Assembly: GCF_013364155.1 (NCBI RefSeq)
Contig: NZ_CP054916.1
Coordinates: forward strand, 434,001 to 498,000
Reading direction: 5' to 3'
DNA: 64,000 bases
From: Streptomyces sp. NA02950
GTDB taxonomy: Bacteria; Actinomycetota; Actinomycetes; Streptomycetales; Streptomycetaceae
Shown here: piece by piece, positions 25,807-35,254 of the stretch
Position numbering within the stretch: the stretch's first letter is position 1
Layout: the number at the start of each line of letters is the position of its first letter
The notes under the pieces: generated by a model
The model's database searches: none
What the model saw: the letters and a program-made list of their open reading frames with translations, nothing else
Told to the model about the DNA's origin: nothing
Translations under genes and position numbers: made by a program

Positions 25807-26763
25807 GTGCCAACCTCCCGCCTGTATCGCGTCGCCGTCCTTGTGCTCGAGGGCGCGAAGCCGCTCGATGTCGGAATTCCCGCACAGGTTTTCTCCACCC
25901 GCGTGAGCATGCCGTACGAGGTGCGGGTGTGCGGGGCGACACCCGGTCTCGTGACCGGCGGCGATGGCCTGTCGTACGACGTCGCCCACGGCCTCGACGC
26001 GCTTGCGTGGGCCGACATCGTCTTCGTCCCCGGCTACCGGTTCCCGGACCGCGATGACCCGCCGCAGGCCGTCGTCGACGCACTGATCGCCGCCCACGCT
26101 CGGGGCGCGCGGCTCGCCGCCATCTCGACGGGCGCCTTCGCACTCGCCGCCACGGGCCTGCTCGACGGCAGGCGCGCCACGACGCACTGGCACTACACGC
26201 GGGCACTCGTGGCCAGGCACCCGCTCATCCAGGTCGACGAGAACGTGCTGTTCGTCGATGAGGGCAGCGTGCTCACCTCGGCCGGCGCCGCCTCCGGCAT
26301 CGACCTGTGCCTGCACATCCTGCGCGGCGACCTCGGGGTGGCCGCGTCCAACCACGCGGCCCGGCGTCTGGTCGCGGCCCCCTACCGCAGCGGCGGTCAG
26401 ATGCAGTACGTGCCGCGCAGCGTGCCGGAACCGCTCGGCGAGCGGTTCGCCGCCACCCGCGAGTGGGCGCTGCACCGGCTCGGCGAGCCCCTCACCCTCG
26501 ACATACTGGCGCGGCAGGCCGAGGTCTCGCCGCGCACGTTCTCCCGGCGCTTCGTCGAGGAGACCGGCTACACGCCGATGCAGTGGGTGATGCGCGCCCG
26601 CATCGACCTGGCCCGCGAACTGCTTGAGCGGTCGCAGCGCAGCGTGGAACAGATCGCCACCGACGTCGGGCTCGGCACCGGCGCGAACCTGCGTCTGCAC
26701 TTCCAGCACATCCTCGGCACCACACCGAGCGAGTACCGGCGTACCTTCACCCGGGGCACGTAG
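25807..26763 (+). CDS. GlxA-family transcriptional regulator (DJ-1/PfpI plus AraC HTH)
   Basis: A 318-residue protein. Residues about 8-180 are a DJ-1/PfpI-like domain (YRVAVLVLEGAKPLDVGIPA, GARLAAISTGAFALAATGLL, TTHWHYTRALVARHPLIQVD). Residues about 215-315 are a double helix-turn-helix AraC domain (LDILARQAEVSPRTFSRRFV, EQIATDVGLGTGANLRLHFQ, PSEYRRTF). At the nucleophile elbow the usual Cys is Ser107 (AISTGAF), so this is a sensor rather than an enzyme. GTG 25807 is the start. A GAPDH gene follows 98 bp downstream on the same strand and is its most likely target. Confidence 0.92.
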   Translation: MPTSRLYRVAVLVLEGAKPLDVGIPAQVFSTRVSMPYEVRVCGATPGLVTGGDGLSYDVAHGLDALAWADIVFVPGYRFPDRDDPPQAVVDALIAAHARGARLAAISTGAFALAATGLLDGRRATTHWHYTRALVARHPLIQVDENVLFVDEGSVLTSAGAASGIDLCLHILRGDLGVAASNHAARRLVAAPYRSGGQMQYVPRSVPEPLGERFAATREWALHRLGEPLTLDILARQAEVSPRTFSRRFVEETGYTPMQWVMRARIDLARELLERSQRSVEQIATDVGLGTGANLRLHFQHILGTTPSEYRRTFTRGT

Positions 26764-26861
26764 CAGCGCGTGGCGGGATCCTTTTGAACCATGGCGATTC
26801 CGCCACTGTCAGCGGTGCGAGCCGCGGGCGAGCCTGATGGCGAAGAGAAGGGACATCACTC

Positions 26862-27860
26862 ATGACTCGCATCGCCATCAACGGATTCGGCCGCATCGGA
26901 CGCAATGTGCTGCGGGCACTGCTCGAACGCGACAGCGCCCTCCAGATCGTCGCCGTCAACGACCTGACGGAGCCCGCCGCTCTCGCCCGGCTGCTCGCCT
27001 ACGACAGCACGGCCGGCCGACTCGGACGCCCGGTGACCGTCGACGGGGACGCCCTCGTCGTCGACGGCCGTCGGATCACGGTGCTGGCCGAGCGAGAGCC
27101 GGCGCAGCTGCCGTGGACCGAACTCGGCGTCGACGTCGTCCTGGAAGCCACCGGCCGCTTCACCTCGGCCAAGGCCGCCCGTGCCCACCTCGACGCGGGC
27201 GCGAGGAAGGTACTCGTCAGCGCGCCATCAGACGGCGCCGACGTCACACTCGCGTGGGGGGTCAACACCGACGCCTACGACCCGGCCATGCACACGATCG
27301 TCTCGAACGCCTCCTGCACCACCAACGCGCTCGCGCCGCTGGCCGCGGTCCTCGACGAACTCGCCGGTATCGAGCACGGGTTCATGACGACAGTGCACGC
27401 CTACACGCAGGAGCAGAACCTGCAGGACGGTCCGCACCGCGACGCCCGTCGCGCCCGGGCCGCCGGCGTCAACATCGTGCCGACCACGACCGGCGCCGCC
27501 AAAGCGATCGGCCTGGTGCTGCCGAACCTCGACGGCAAGCTGTCGGGCGACTCGATCCGCGTACCGGTGCCGGTGGGCTCGATCGTCGAACTCAACACGA
27601 CCGTCGCGCGCGACGTGACGCGCGACGACGTGCTGGCGGCGTACCGCGCCGCGGCGGAGGGCCCTCTCGCCGGAATCCTCGAGTACTCGGAAGACCCGCT
27701 CGTGTCGTCCGACATCACGGGCAATCCGACCTCGTCGATCTTTGACTCGGCCCTCACCCGCGTCGATGGCCGCCACGTCAAGGTGGTCGCGTGGTACGAC
27801 AACGAGTGGGGCTTCTCGAACCGCGTGATCGACACGCTCGAGTTGCTCGCCACCCGCTGA
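26862..27860 (+). CDS. gap: Glyceraldehyde-3-phosphate dehydrogenase, type I
   Basis: A 332-residue NAD-dependent enzyme that oxidatively phosphorylates glyceraldehyde 3-phosphate. The Rossmann start is RIAINGFGRIGRNVLRALLE; catalytic Cys152 lies in IVSNASCTTNALAPL; then HAYTQEQNLQDGPHRDARRA, NIVPTTTGAAKAIGLVLPNL and the C-terminal WYDNEWGFSNRVIDTLELL. AGAAGGGA precedes ATG 26862. It stands apart from glycolytic genes (no pgk or tpi) and sits behind an AraC-type regulator, so it is probably an accessory isoform. Alternative GAPDH copies in Streptomyces can give resistance to GAPDH inhibitors such as pentalenolactone; no biosynthetic genes for one are visible here. Confidence 0.95.
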   Translation: MTRIAINGFGRIGRNVLRALLERDSALQIVAVNDLTEPAALARLLAYDSTAGRLGRPVTVDGDALVVDGRRITVLAEREPAQLPWTELGVDVVLEATGRFTSAKAARAHLDAGARKVLVSAPSDGADVTLAWGVNTDAYDPAMHTIVSNASCTTNALAPLAAVLDELAGIEHGFMTTVHAYTQEQNLQDGPHRDARRARAAGVNIVPTTTGAAKAIGLVLPNLDGKLSGDSIRVPVPVGSIVELNTTVARDVTRDDVLAAYRAAAEGPLAGILEYSEDPLVSSDITGNPTSSIFDSALTRVDGRHVKVVAWYDNEWGFSNRVIDTLELLATR

Positions 27861-28568
27861 CCGGACGCCGGGGCGGCCGAACAAGCTCACTCCGGCCGGA
27901 GTCCGCCCGGGGTTCCGGAACCTTCAGACGAAGGCCCTCTCTCCGGCGCGTCCTTCGCCAACCCCGACGGCATCACCCAACCCACGGCCCTGGCCACCCG
28001 TCAACTCAACGCCCACGCCAGGCGATGGATCCGGGGCCGACCCCAACGGGTTTGCGCGGCACACCTCAGTAGCGGGCGGTCACGGTCCCGTCGGGAGGCC
28101 GTCGTAACCCGCGACGCCCGGGCGGGCGGTGGCCAGGGCTGACACGACGGTGGGGTGCGGGGACGCGTGGACCAGCGAGTAGTCGGTCTCGCCCTGCGAC
28201 GGGCCCACCGGCCGGGCCAGGTGTTCGCCGTCCAGGGAGAAGCGGGCATCGATGCGGCGTCGCCGGACATCGGCGAGAGCGGCGGCGGATAGCGCGGGGT
28301 GCGCAGAACGTCCCCTCCCCGGCCCCGTCCGCCGCTGCCGCCGCGCCCGCCGCCACCAGCCGAAGAAGGGCGGCCGTTCCCCGTACGGTCGCTGCGCGCC
28401 GCCGCCAGCGAGGAGGCGACCGTCGCGGCAGGGCGGGTGTGCTGAACCGGGCGGGCGCGCAAAAGGCGCCCGCCACGGCCGGGAACGTCCCGAAGTCGTA
28501 CGCCGCCGTCCACGCCATGCGCTCAGGCTCGCGCGGGCGCCCCGCCGACGCACCTCGTTTTCCGCCGG
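27861..28568. other. Intergenic region, possible decayed minus-strand gene
   Basis: A small palindrome, ACTCCGGCCGGAGT (27889-27902), may end the gap transcript. The minus strand 28080-28340 reads RRRRIDARFSLDGEHLARPV, then GETDYSLVHASPHPTVVSAL and ATARPGVAGYDGLPTGP before a stop. It looks protein-like but has no recognisable start or family. Confidence 0.4.
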
Positions 28569-29468
28569 TCAGCAACTCAGGTTGGAGCCGGGGGTGGTAC
28601 CGAGTATCTGGACGAACCTCTGGTACGCGTCGATCCTGCTCTGCACCTGGCCGGGGTTGCCGCCGTTGCACTCCAGGCTGCCGTTGATGCTGCGGATGGT
28701 CTCACCGAAGCCGCGCTGGTTGACCATGGCGTCGTGCGGGGTCATCGTGCCCGGCCCGGTCTGGGTGTTCCAGTACCACAGGGCGGTCTTCCAGGAGACC
28801 GCGGAGTCGTTCTCCACCAGCCACGGGTTGTGCAGCAGATCGATGCCGAGGGCATCACCCGCGGCCTTGTAGTTGAAGTTCCAGCTGAGCTGGATCGGCC
28901 CCCGGCCGTAGTACGCCGCCTGGCCCGCGGGACAGCCGTAGGGCTGGCTCCAGTCGCAGTAGTGCGGGTAGTTGGAGGTGTTCTGCTCCACGATGTGGAC
29001 CAGACCGCCGGTCTCATGGCTGACGTTGGCCAGGAAAGCGGCCGCCTCCTGCTTCTTGACGGTGTCGCTGCCGGTGTTCGCGAAGCCGGGGTAGGCGCTC
29101 AGGGCGGCGGTCAGGCCCTGATAGCTGTAGAACGCATTCCGGCTCGGGAACATCCGGTTGAACTGCGCCTCGCTCACGACGAAGCCGCTCGGGTTGGGCG
29201 TGCCGGAGCCGCAGTCGAACGGCTCCCAGTACCAGGTGCTGATCACCGGGTCATAGCCCGGGTTGTCGTGCTCGGCGCGGTAGTACTTGCCGTCGGTGTA
29301 CCGGACGATGTCGCCGGTCACATACCACCTGCCCGCGGCCCAGTCCGGATAGCTACAGGCTGCGCCGGCGGCCGTCCCGGCCGCCGAGGCTGAAGTCATA
29401 GGCATGACAATCACCGCGCATACCGCCGCCAGCGTGGCGAACACTGCCGTGACACGTCTCTTCCTCAT
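28569..29468 (-). CDS. Secreted GH19 chitinase with chitin-binding domain
   Basis: A 299-residue exported enzyme that hydrolyses chitin. Signal peptide: residues 1-29 (FATLAAVCAVIVMPMTSASA). A family 5/12 chitin-binding module follows (YPDWAAGRWYVTGDIVRYTD, YYRAEHDNPGYDPVISTWYW, EPFDC). The GH19 domain has catalytic Glu in FLANVSHETGGLVHIVEQN, then YYGRGPIQLSWNFNYKAAGD and the C-terminal SRIDAYQRFVQILGTTPGSNLSC. ATG 29468 has AAGGAG upstream. Two DasR sites lie about 45-75 bp before the start, so expression is likely induced by chitin breakdown products through the N-acetylglucosamine regulator DasR, as for other Streptomyces chitinases. Confidence 0.96.
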   Translation of the reverse strand: MRKRRVTAVFATLAAVCAVIVMPMTSASAAGTAAGAACSYPDWAAGRWYVTGDIVRYTDGKYYRAEHDNPGYDPVISTWYWEPFDCGSGTPNPSGFVVSEAQFNRMFPSRNAFYSYQGLTAALSAYPGFANTGSDTVKKQEAAAFLANVSHETGGLVHIVEQNTSNYPHYCDWSQPYGCPAGQAAYYGRGPIQLSWNFNYKAAGDALGIDLLHNPWLVENDSAVSWKTALWYWNTQTGPGTMTPHDAMVNQRGFGETIRSINGSLECNGGNPGQVQSRIDAYQRFVQILGTTPGSNLSC

Positions 29469-29511
29469 ACCACCATCTCCTTCTTGCGGAGTCCTGAGGG
29501 CACTCAACCGC

Positions 29512-29543
29512 TTTGGTCTATACCAGTCAAGGTCTAGACCAAG
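29512..29543. promoter_or_regulatory. Two adjacent dre (DasR-responsive) elements before the chitinase gene
   Basis: TTTGGTCTATACCAGT (29512-29527) and CAAGGTCTAGACCAAG (29528-29543) both match the known dre palindrome built on GGTCTAGACC. The second has a perfect core; the first has one change. Paired repeats of this kind are the classic chi promoter signature in Streptomyces, where they overlap the -35/-10 region. Confidence 0.88.
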
Positions 29544-30071
29544 TCTTTTTTACGGCGATGAGCACCGCGGAGGGACGCTGGAGGAAGCGGACATGCGACG
29601 CGGCGCACGTCCCACCCATGTCACATCGGGGCCGGGCCGTCGTACGTCCGGAAGGGCGGCAGCGACGCCGCGACGGCACAGCCCGGATCCGCCGTCGAAG
29701 GCGGATCCGGATCGGCAAGATTGATCACGACATCACACAGGTCCTGAGCCGACACCTGCCGGTCGTGAACGTCACGCCCTGACCGCGGCCCCACACACCA
29801 CCACCCGAGGTGACCTGCCGGAACGCATCGATCGGTCAGGGCGAGTCGTTCCAGCGCCGGAAGCTGGACGAACTCGGCGTGGAGTGGCGGGGACGCCGGG
29901 TCGTGGTCGCCTCGGACAGCACGACGTCCGTGGTCGAGAGGAAGCACCCGCTCGCCCGGTGCGGCCTGACATCGCCGCAGTCACAGACACCGACGGCCTC
30001 CGCACGGGACGGGTCCCCGGCCGCGCCCACCGGCGGTGCGCAGCGGGGCAGCCGCCGTCGCCCCCTGCCGC
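29544..30071. other. Intergenic region, no gene recognised
   Basis: Open readings on both strands lack family features. It separates the chitinase promoter from the 3' end of the PucR gene. Confidence 0.5.
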
Positions 30072-31559
30072 TCAGTCGAGCAGCCCGAGCTGTCCCGCGG
30101 CCCGGATCGCCAGCCAGACCTCGGCGAACGCGCTGGTGGAGGAGAGATCGCGGCCGGTGATCCCGCTGAAGCGGCGCAGCCGGTAGGAGAGCGTGTTGGG
30201 GTGGACATGGAGCGCCGCGGCGGCCTCGTCCGTACGGCGGTCGCGTTCCATCCAGGTGCGGACCGAGGGCAGGAGCCGGGAGCCGTGACCGGCGTCGTAG
30301 CGCAGCGCCTCGCCCAGTACGTGGTCGACCAGCGAGGTGAGCGCGGCGGGGTCGTCGGGGAGCCAGCGGCCGGTGGCGTCGTCGCCGTACCGCACGAGCG
30401 CCCGCCCGCTCGCGGCGGCGTGGGAGGCCGCCCACAGGGCCTCGCGCTGCGCGATCCGCAGGGAGGCACCGGGGCTGAAGGGGCGGCTCACCCCGGCGGC
30501 GACGCCGGGGAGGGCCGCGACCGCGTCGCCCAGCCGGGGCGAGCCGAGAAGGTAGCGGTCCTCGCCGCGGTTGAGCAGGAGATACGGCTCGTCCTCCAGC
30601 GCTCGCAGGACCGCGTCCTCAGTGACGCCCCTGATCACCGCCAGGACGGTCTCGCCCTCGATGGAGCGCCGGTGCAGATGGCGCCGGGCGACGGCGGGGT
30701 CGAGCGCGCCCTGCAGCAGCTCGGCGAGGATCTCCGCGCCCTCACGCCGCAGTGCCTCGCGCTGGGTGCGGACCATGGCGAGCTGAAGAGCGGCCACCGT
30801 GGCGATGTGCTGAACCACGGCGAGCCCCGCCGGGCGCGCGCCCTCCCGCCCGAACGCGATGAGAAAGCCCGCCGCACCACCGGGCGATGGCACCGGGAGG
30901 GCGAATCCGCCCGGGATGGTCGGCGGGGCATCCGCCGAGCCCGGGATCACGGACGGCGCGGGCGCGGGCACACCGGGCAGCAGGGGGCGGCCTTGCGGGG
31001 TGCACAGGTAGATGTCGTACCCCGACAGCTTCTCCAGGCGGCTGAACAGCGTCGCGGTGTCCAGATTCTCCGCCGCCAGCCAGCGCAGCGCCCCGAAGAC
31101 CTGGAGCTGTGCGCCCAGCCGGTGGCGGGCGTCCTCCTGGACCGCGGCGGCGACCTCCTGCGCCACCGCGATGAAGGGCACGGCCAGCGGGACCTCGAGG
31201 ACCGGCATGCCGCGCTCCTCGGCGGCGTCGATGAACGCCTGGCGCAGCGGAGGCATCCGCAGCTGCGCGGAGACGGCTAGGGCGGCGACTCCCGCGTCGT
31301 CGAGCCGCTCCAGATAGGCCCGCTGACCAGCGGCCGAGCGGGGCACCGCGATCCCGGTCGTCATGATCATCTCGGAGCCGAGCAGCCAGGGGGTGGGATC
31401 GTCCAGCTCGCTGACATGAGCCCAGGAGACGGAACGGTGCAGGCCGGCGTCGCCCGCGAGCAGGCGCAGTTGCAGCGCCGGGTACGACAACAGGTCTCCG
31501 ACGGTCACCCGCTGCTTTTTGTTCTCTGCCACAAAGACAGCGTAGCTATTTGTTGCCAT
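30072..31559 (-). CDS. PucR-family transcriptional regulator of the ureohydrolase cluster
   Basis: About 495 residues. The N-terminal PucR domain ([56 protein letters not shown]) is followed by a central GAF/GGDEF-like region and the C-terminal PucR helix-turn-helix ([39 protein letters not shown]). ATG 31559 has no ribosome site, and an in-frame GTG 27 bases further in is possible, so the start is uncertain. The gene is divergent from the ureohydrolase operon with about 80 bp between starts. Family members respond to purine or amino-acid catabolites, so it is the likely switch for that operon. Confidence 0.9.
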   Translation of the reverse strand: MATNSYAVFVAENKKQRVTVGDLLSYPALQLRLLAGDAGLHRSVSWAHVSELDDPTPWLLGSEMIMTTGIAVPRSAAGQRAYLERLDDAGVAALAVSAQLRMPPLRQAFIDAAEERGMPVLEVPLAVPFIAVAQEVAAAVQEDARHRLGAQLQVFGALRWLAAENLDTATLFSRLEKLSGYDIYLCTPQGRPLLPGVPAPAPSVIPGSADAPPTIPGGFALPVPSPGGAAGFLIAFGREGARPAGLAVVQHIATVAALQLAMVRTQREALRREGAEILAELLQGALDPAVARRHLHRRSIEGETVLAVIRGVTEDAVLRALEDEPYLLLNRGEDRYLLGSPRLGDAVAALPGVAAGVSRPFSPGASLRIAQREALWAASHAAASGRALVRYGDDATGRWLPDDPAALTSLVDHVLGEALRYDAGHGSRLLPSVRTWMERDRRTDEAAAALHVHPNTLSYRLRRFSGITGRDLSSTSAFAEVWLAIRAAGQLGLLD

Positions 31560-31641
31560 GACGATTGTCGCGTGGTCACCGCGCTGGGCACACTCCTGCG
31601 ACCGGACCGCACCGGCCGCACGTGTGAAGGGATTGCCCGAG

Positions 31642-32595
31642 ATGACCGAACCCCGAGGGCCTGTCGACTCCTCCCGGATCCCGCGCTTCGCGGGGCCCGC
31701 CACCTTCGCCCGGCTGCCGCGCCTGGACGAGGTCGCCCGCGCCGACGTGGCCGTGGTCGGCGTCCCGTTCGATACCGGCGTCTCCTACCGGCCCGGTGCC
31801 CGCTTCGGACCCTCGGCGGTCCGCGAGGCCAGCCGGCTGCTGCGCCCCTACCACCCGGGCCTCGACGTGTCGCCGTTCGCTACCCAGCAGGTGGCCGACG
31901 CCGGGGACATCGCCGTCAACCCCTTCCACATCAACGAGGCCATCGAGACCATCGAGGACGCCGCGAACGGCCTCCAGGCCGACGGCACCCGCCTGGTCAC
32001 CATCGGCGGCGACCACACCATCGCCCTGCCGCTGCTGCGCGCGGCCGCCAGGCGGTACGGCCCGGTCGCGGTGCTGCACTTCGACGCCCACCTGGACACC
32101 TGGGACACCTACTTCGGCGCCGAGTACACGCACGGCACCCCGTTCCGCCGGGCCGTGGAGGAGGGCATCCTCGACACCTCCGCCCTCTCGCACGTCGGCA
32201 CCCGCGGCCCGCTGTACGGCAAGCAGGACCTCACCGACGACGAGAAGCTGGGCTTCGGCATCGTCACCTCCGCCGATGTCTACCGGCGCGGCGCCGACGA
32301 AGTCGCCGACCAGCTGCGCCAGCGCATCGGGGACCGGCCGCTGTACATCTCCATCGACATCGACTGCCTCGACCCGGCCCACGCCCCCGGCACGGGCACC
32401 CCGGAGGCGGGCGGCCTGACCTCCCGGGAACTTCTGGAGATCCTGCGTGGCCTGGCCGGCAGCCGCCTGGTCGGCGCGGACGTCGTGGAGGTGGCGCCCG
32501 CCTACGACCACGCCGAGCTCACCTCCGTGGCGGCCTCACACGTCGCCTACGACCTGATCAGCCTGCTCGCGCTCAAGGAGAACTCCGATGACTGA
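31642..32595 (+). CDS. Ureohydrolase family protein (agmatinase / guanidinobutyrase-like)
   Basis: About 317 residues. Manganese-type ureohydrolase signatures are complete: [34 protein letters not shown], and [20 protein letters not shown] followed by [10 protein letters not shown]. The N-terminus [20 protein letters not shown] is typical of agmatinases. The enzyme releases urea from a guanidino compound; agmatine, 4-guanidinobutyrate or guanidine itself are candidates, and sequence alone does not decide. ATG 31642 has AAGGGA upstream and suits family length, whereas ATG 31558 would overlap the PucR start. The stop overlaps the permease start by 8 bp. Confidence 0.92.
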   Translation: MTEPRGPVDSSRIPRFAGPATFARLPRLDEVARADVAVVGVPFDTGVSYRPGARFGPSAVREASRLLRPYHPGLDVSPFATQQVADAGDIAVNPFHINEAIETIEDAANGLQADGTRLVTIGGDHTIALPLLRAAARRYGPVAVLHFDAHLDTWDTYFGAEYTHGTPFRRAVEEGILDTSALSHVGTRGPLYGKQDLTDDEKLGFGIVTSADVYRRGADEVADQLRQRIGDRPLYISIDIDCLDPAHAPGTGTPEAGGLTSRELLEILRGLAGSRLVGADVVEVAPAYDHAELTSVAASHVAYDLISLLALKENSDD

Positions 32596-34129
32596 CTCCC
32601 CGGCTCTGACCGAGGTCGAGCAGTACGGCATCGAACGCATCCCTGACGCGGACCGCACCGCGACCCCCCTCGACCTGTTCCGGGTCGCCTTCGGCGGTGC
32701 CAACACCTTCGCCACCTGCGTGCTCGGCGCTTTCCCGATCCTGTTCGGACTCTCCTTCTGGCAGGGCCTCGCGGCCACCGTGCTCGGCCTGGTGGCCGGT
32801 GCGGCGATCCTCGCGCCGCTGGCGGTGTTCGGCCCGCGCAACGGCACCAACAACGCGGTCTCCTCCTCTGCGCACCTGGGAGTGCACGGACGGATCGTCG
32901 GCTCCTTCCTGTCACTGCTCACCGCCATCGCGTTCTTCTCGATCTCGGTGTGGTCCTCCGGCGACGCGCTCGTCGGCGGTGCGCACCGGCTGATGGGCGT
33001 ACCGCAGAACGACGGCGTGTTCGCTGTCGCGTACGGGATTTTCGCGCTGCTGGTGCTGACGGTGTGCGTGTACGGGTTCCGGTTCATGCTCTTCGTCAAC
33101 AAGATCGCGGTGGTGGCCGCCTCGGCGCTGTTCGTCCTCGGCCTCTTCGCCTTCGCCGGGGACTTCGACTCCGGCTACCAGGGCGTGTTCCCCTCGTCGT
33201 CCTCGGTGGGCTTCTGGCCCGCGTTCATCGGCTCGGCGCTGATCGTGCTGTCCAATCCTGTGTCGTTCGGCGCCTTCCTCGGCGACTGGGCGCGCTACAT
33301 CCCGGCCGACACCCCGCGCCGCAAGGTCATCACGGCGGCGTTCGCCTCGCAGGCCGCCACCATCCTGCCGTTCTTCTTCGGCCTGGCCACCGCCTCGATC
33401 ATCGCGCAGAAGGCGGCCACGTACATGGACGCGAGCGCCCCGAACTACGTCGGCGGGCTGCTGGCCGTGGCACCCGGCTGGTACTTCCTGCCCGTGTGCC
33501 TGATCGCGCTCATCGGCGGCCTGTCCACCGGCACCACCTCGCTCTACGGCACCGGCCTGGACTTCTCCAGCGTGTTCACCCGGTTCAGCCGGGTGCAGGC
33601 GACGCTGTTCGTCGGGGTGCTCTCCACCGGGTTCATCTTCCTCGGCCGCTTCGCCGCCAACCTGTCGCAGTCCATCTCCACCTTCGCGACGCTGATCATC
33701 ACCTGTACCGCCCCCTGGATGGTGATCATGATGCTCGGCTTCCTGACGCGCCGCGGCTGGTACGACCCCGACTCGCTCCAGGTGTTCAACCGGCGCCAGC
33801 GCGGCGGCCGCTACTGGTTCAACCACGGCTGGAACTGGCGTGGCATGGGCGCCTGGCTGATCTCCGCGCTGCTCGCCCTGACGTTCGTCAATGTGCCGGG
33901 GCAGTTCGTCGGCCCGCTCGGCGACCTGGCCGACGGCGTCGACCTCTCGCTGCCGGTCGGGCTGGGCACCGCCGCGCTCGTCTACATGGCGCTGCTGTGG
34001 ATCTTCCCCGAGCCGCGCGAGGTCTACGGGCCCGAGGGGCCGCGCCTGGTCCGCGCCTCGGACACGCCCGTTCCGCCGATCACGACGGAGACCGGCGCGC
34101 CCGTGGTCGCGGCGGCGGAAGGAGTGTGA
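32588..34129 (+). CDS. NCS1-family permease (purine/cytosine-type)
   Basis: A 513-residue transporter with about 12 helices. The N-terminus ([40 protein letters not shown]) and core [20 protein letters not shown], then [20 protein letters not shown], are characteristic of nucleobase:cation symporter-1 proteins. These import purines, cytosine, hydantoins or allantoin by cation symport. Start and preceding stop overlap, giving translational coupling to the ureohydrolase. The substrate should be the compound fed into this cluster, likely a small nitrogen-rich molecule. Confidence 0.93.
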   Translation: MTDSPALTEVEQYGIERIPDADRTATPLDLFRVAFGGANTFATCVLGAFPILFGLSFWQGLAATVLGLVAGAAILAPLAVFGPRNGTNNAVSSSAHLGVHGRIVGSFLSLLTAIAFFSISVWSSGDALVGGAHRLMGVPQNDGVFAVAYGIFALLVLTVCVYGFRFMLFVNKIAVVAASALFVLGLFAFAGDFDSGYQGVFPSSSSVGFWPAFIGSALIVLSNPVSFGAFLGDWARYIPADTPRRKVITAAFASQAATILPFFFGLATASIIAQKAATYMDASAPNYVGGLLAVAPGWYFLPVCLIALIGGLSTGTTSLYGTGLDFSSVFTRFSRVQATLFVGVLSTGFIFLGRFAANLSQSISTFATLIITCTAPWMVIMMLGFLTRRGWYDPDSLQVFNRRQRGGRYWFNHGWNWRGMGAWLISALLALTFVNVPGQFVGPLGDLADGVDLSLPVGLGTAALVYMALLWIFPEPREVYGPEGPRLVRASDTPVPPITTETGAPVVAAAEGV

Positions 34130-34136
34130 GGGCGTC

Positions 34137-34781
34137 GTGCGCCTGATCGACCTCTCCGTGGAGATCGCCACCGGGATGCCGGTGTACCCCGGCGATCCGC
34201 AGGTCGCCATCGCCCCCGCGCTGAGTGTCGCCGCCGACGGTGTGAACGTCCTGCACCTGGACATGGGCTCGCAGTCCGGCACCCATGTCGACGCGCCGTT
34301 CCACATCGACGAGGCGCTGCCGACCCTGGACCAGTTGCCCCTGGAGCGCTTCTGGGGCGAGGCCGTCGTGGTGGACGCCCGCGGCGCGCGGCCCCGCTCG
34401 CCGCTCGGACCGTCCCTGTTCGAAGGGATGCCGCGGGCCGGGGCGATCGTGCTCATCGCCACCGGGTGGTCGCGCCACTGGGGCACGGACGACTACCTCA
34501 CCCACCCGTATCTGACCCGGGAAGCCGCCGAACTCCTGGTGGCCGCCGGGGTGCGCACCGTCGGCATCGACGCGCTGAGCGTCGATGCCACCCCCGCCGA
34601 CGACTTCCCCGCCCACCGGGTGCTGTGCGGCGCCCACGCCGTCATCGCCGAGAACCTCACCGGTCTCGCCCCGCTGCTGGACGCGCAGACGGCCGGGGAG
34701 CCCATCGAGGTCTCCCTGCTGCCGCTGCGGCTGCCCTCCGCCGATGGCGCCCCGGTGCGCGCCGTGGCCCGCGTCGGCTGA
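34137..34781 (+). CDS. Cyclase-family metal hydrolase (kynurenine-formamidase-like)
   Basis: A 214-residue protein starting at GTG 34137 (VRLIDLSVEIATGMPVYPGD). It carries the cyclase signature SQSGTHVDAPFHIDEALPTL, the HxTHxDxPxH metal site of this family, and IATGWSRHWGTDDYLTHPYL, VGIDALSVDATPADDFPAHR. Members hydrolyse amide or lactam bonds (N-formylkynurenine, isatin and similar). Here it would open or deformylate an intermediate of the same pathway; that is inference. It follows the permease by 7 bp with GGAG in front. Confidence 0.9.
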   Translation: MRLIDLSVEIATGMPVYPGDPQVAIAPALSVAADGVNVLHLDMGSQSGTHVDAPFHIDEALPTLDQLPLERFWGEAVVVDARGARPRSPLGPSLFEGMPRAGAIVLIATGWSRHWGTDDYLTHPYLTREAAELLVAAGVRTVGIDALSVDATPADDFPAHRVLCGAHAVIAENLTGLAPLLDAQTAGEPIEVSLLPLRLPSADGAPVRAVARVG

Positions 34782-34812
34782 ACCACTCCGAAACCCGCAA
34801 GGAGCACCACCG

Positions 34813-35193
34813 ATGAACGACGAGGTCCTGAAGGCCGCCGATGCCCTGGTGTCCGCGTTCGGCGAAGGCCGCCTCGACGACTACTTCGCGATGTTCGCGC
34901 CCGACGCGACGTTCGTCTTCCACACCACCCCCGAACGTCTCACCTCCACCGCGGACTACCGCGCCCTGTGGGACCGCTGGGTGACCGAGGACGACTTCCG
35001 TGTCCTGGCCTGCACATCCACCGATCAGCTCATCCAACTCCTCGGTGAAACCGCTGTGTTCAGCCACCGGGTCGAGACCACGGTCAGCACCACGGCCGGT
35101 GAGGAGACCCTCCACGAGCGCGAGACGATCGTATTCCGCCGCCGGGACTCCGGCCGCTGGCTCGCCGTACACGAACACCTCTCGGCGGCGTAA
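34813..35193 (+). CDS. NTF2-like / SnoaL-like small protein
   Basis: A 126-residue protein with the cone-shaped alpha+beta pattern of the NTF2-like superfamily: ALVSAFGEGRLDDYFAMFAP, DATFVFHTTPERLTSTADYR, then VFSHRVETTVSTTAGEETLH and ERETIVFRRRDSGRWLAVHE, HLS at the end. Members may be isomerases, hydratases or ligand binders. ATG 34813 is preceded by AAGGAG. Its place inside a catabolic operon argues for an enzymatic or accessory step on the same substrate, but the reaction is unknown. Confidence 0.88.
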   Translation: MNDEVLKAADALVSAFGEGRLDDYFAMFAPDATFVFHTTPERLTSTADYRALWDRWVTEDDFRVLACTSTDQLIQLLGETAVFSHRVETTVSTTAGEETLHERETIVFRRRDSGRWLAVHEHLSAA

Positions 35194-35213
35194 GCCACCA
35201 CCAGGGACGCCCT

Positions 35214-35233
35214 CCCCGGCCTGAAGGCCGGGG
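35214..35233. repeat. Intercistronic hairpin, 8-bp stem with TGAA loop
   Basis: CCCCGGCC-TGAA-GGCCGGGG lies 20 bp after the NTF2-like stop and 21 bp before the dehydrogenase start. It may stabilise or partly terminate the message. The same sequence type is also found at ends of IS200/IS605-group elements, so an old insertion is possible. Confidence 0.6.
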
Positions 35234-35254
35234 CATCCACGAAGGAGAACTCCG

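Noticed and set aside
32912..34486. A 524-codon minus-strand open frame rich in Arg, Gly and Glu
   Set aside because: It is the shadow of the NCS1 permease and cyclase genes and has no domain features.
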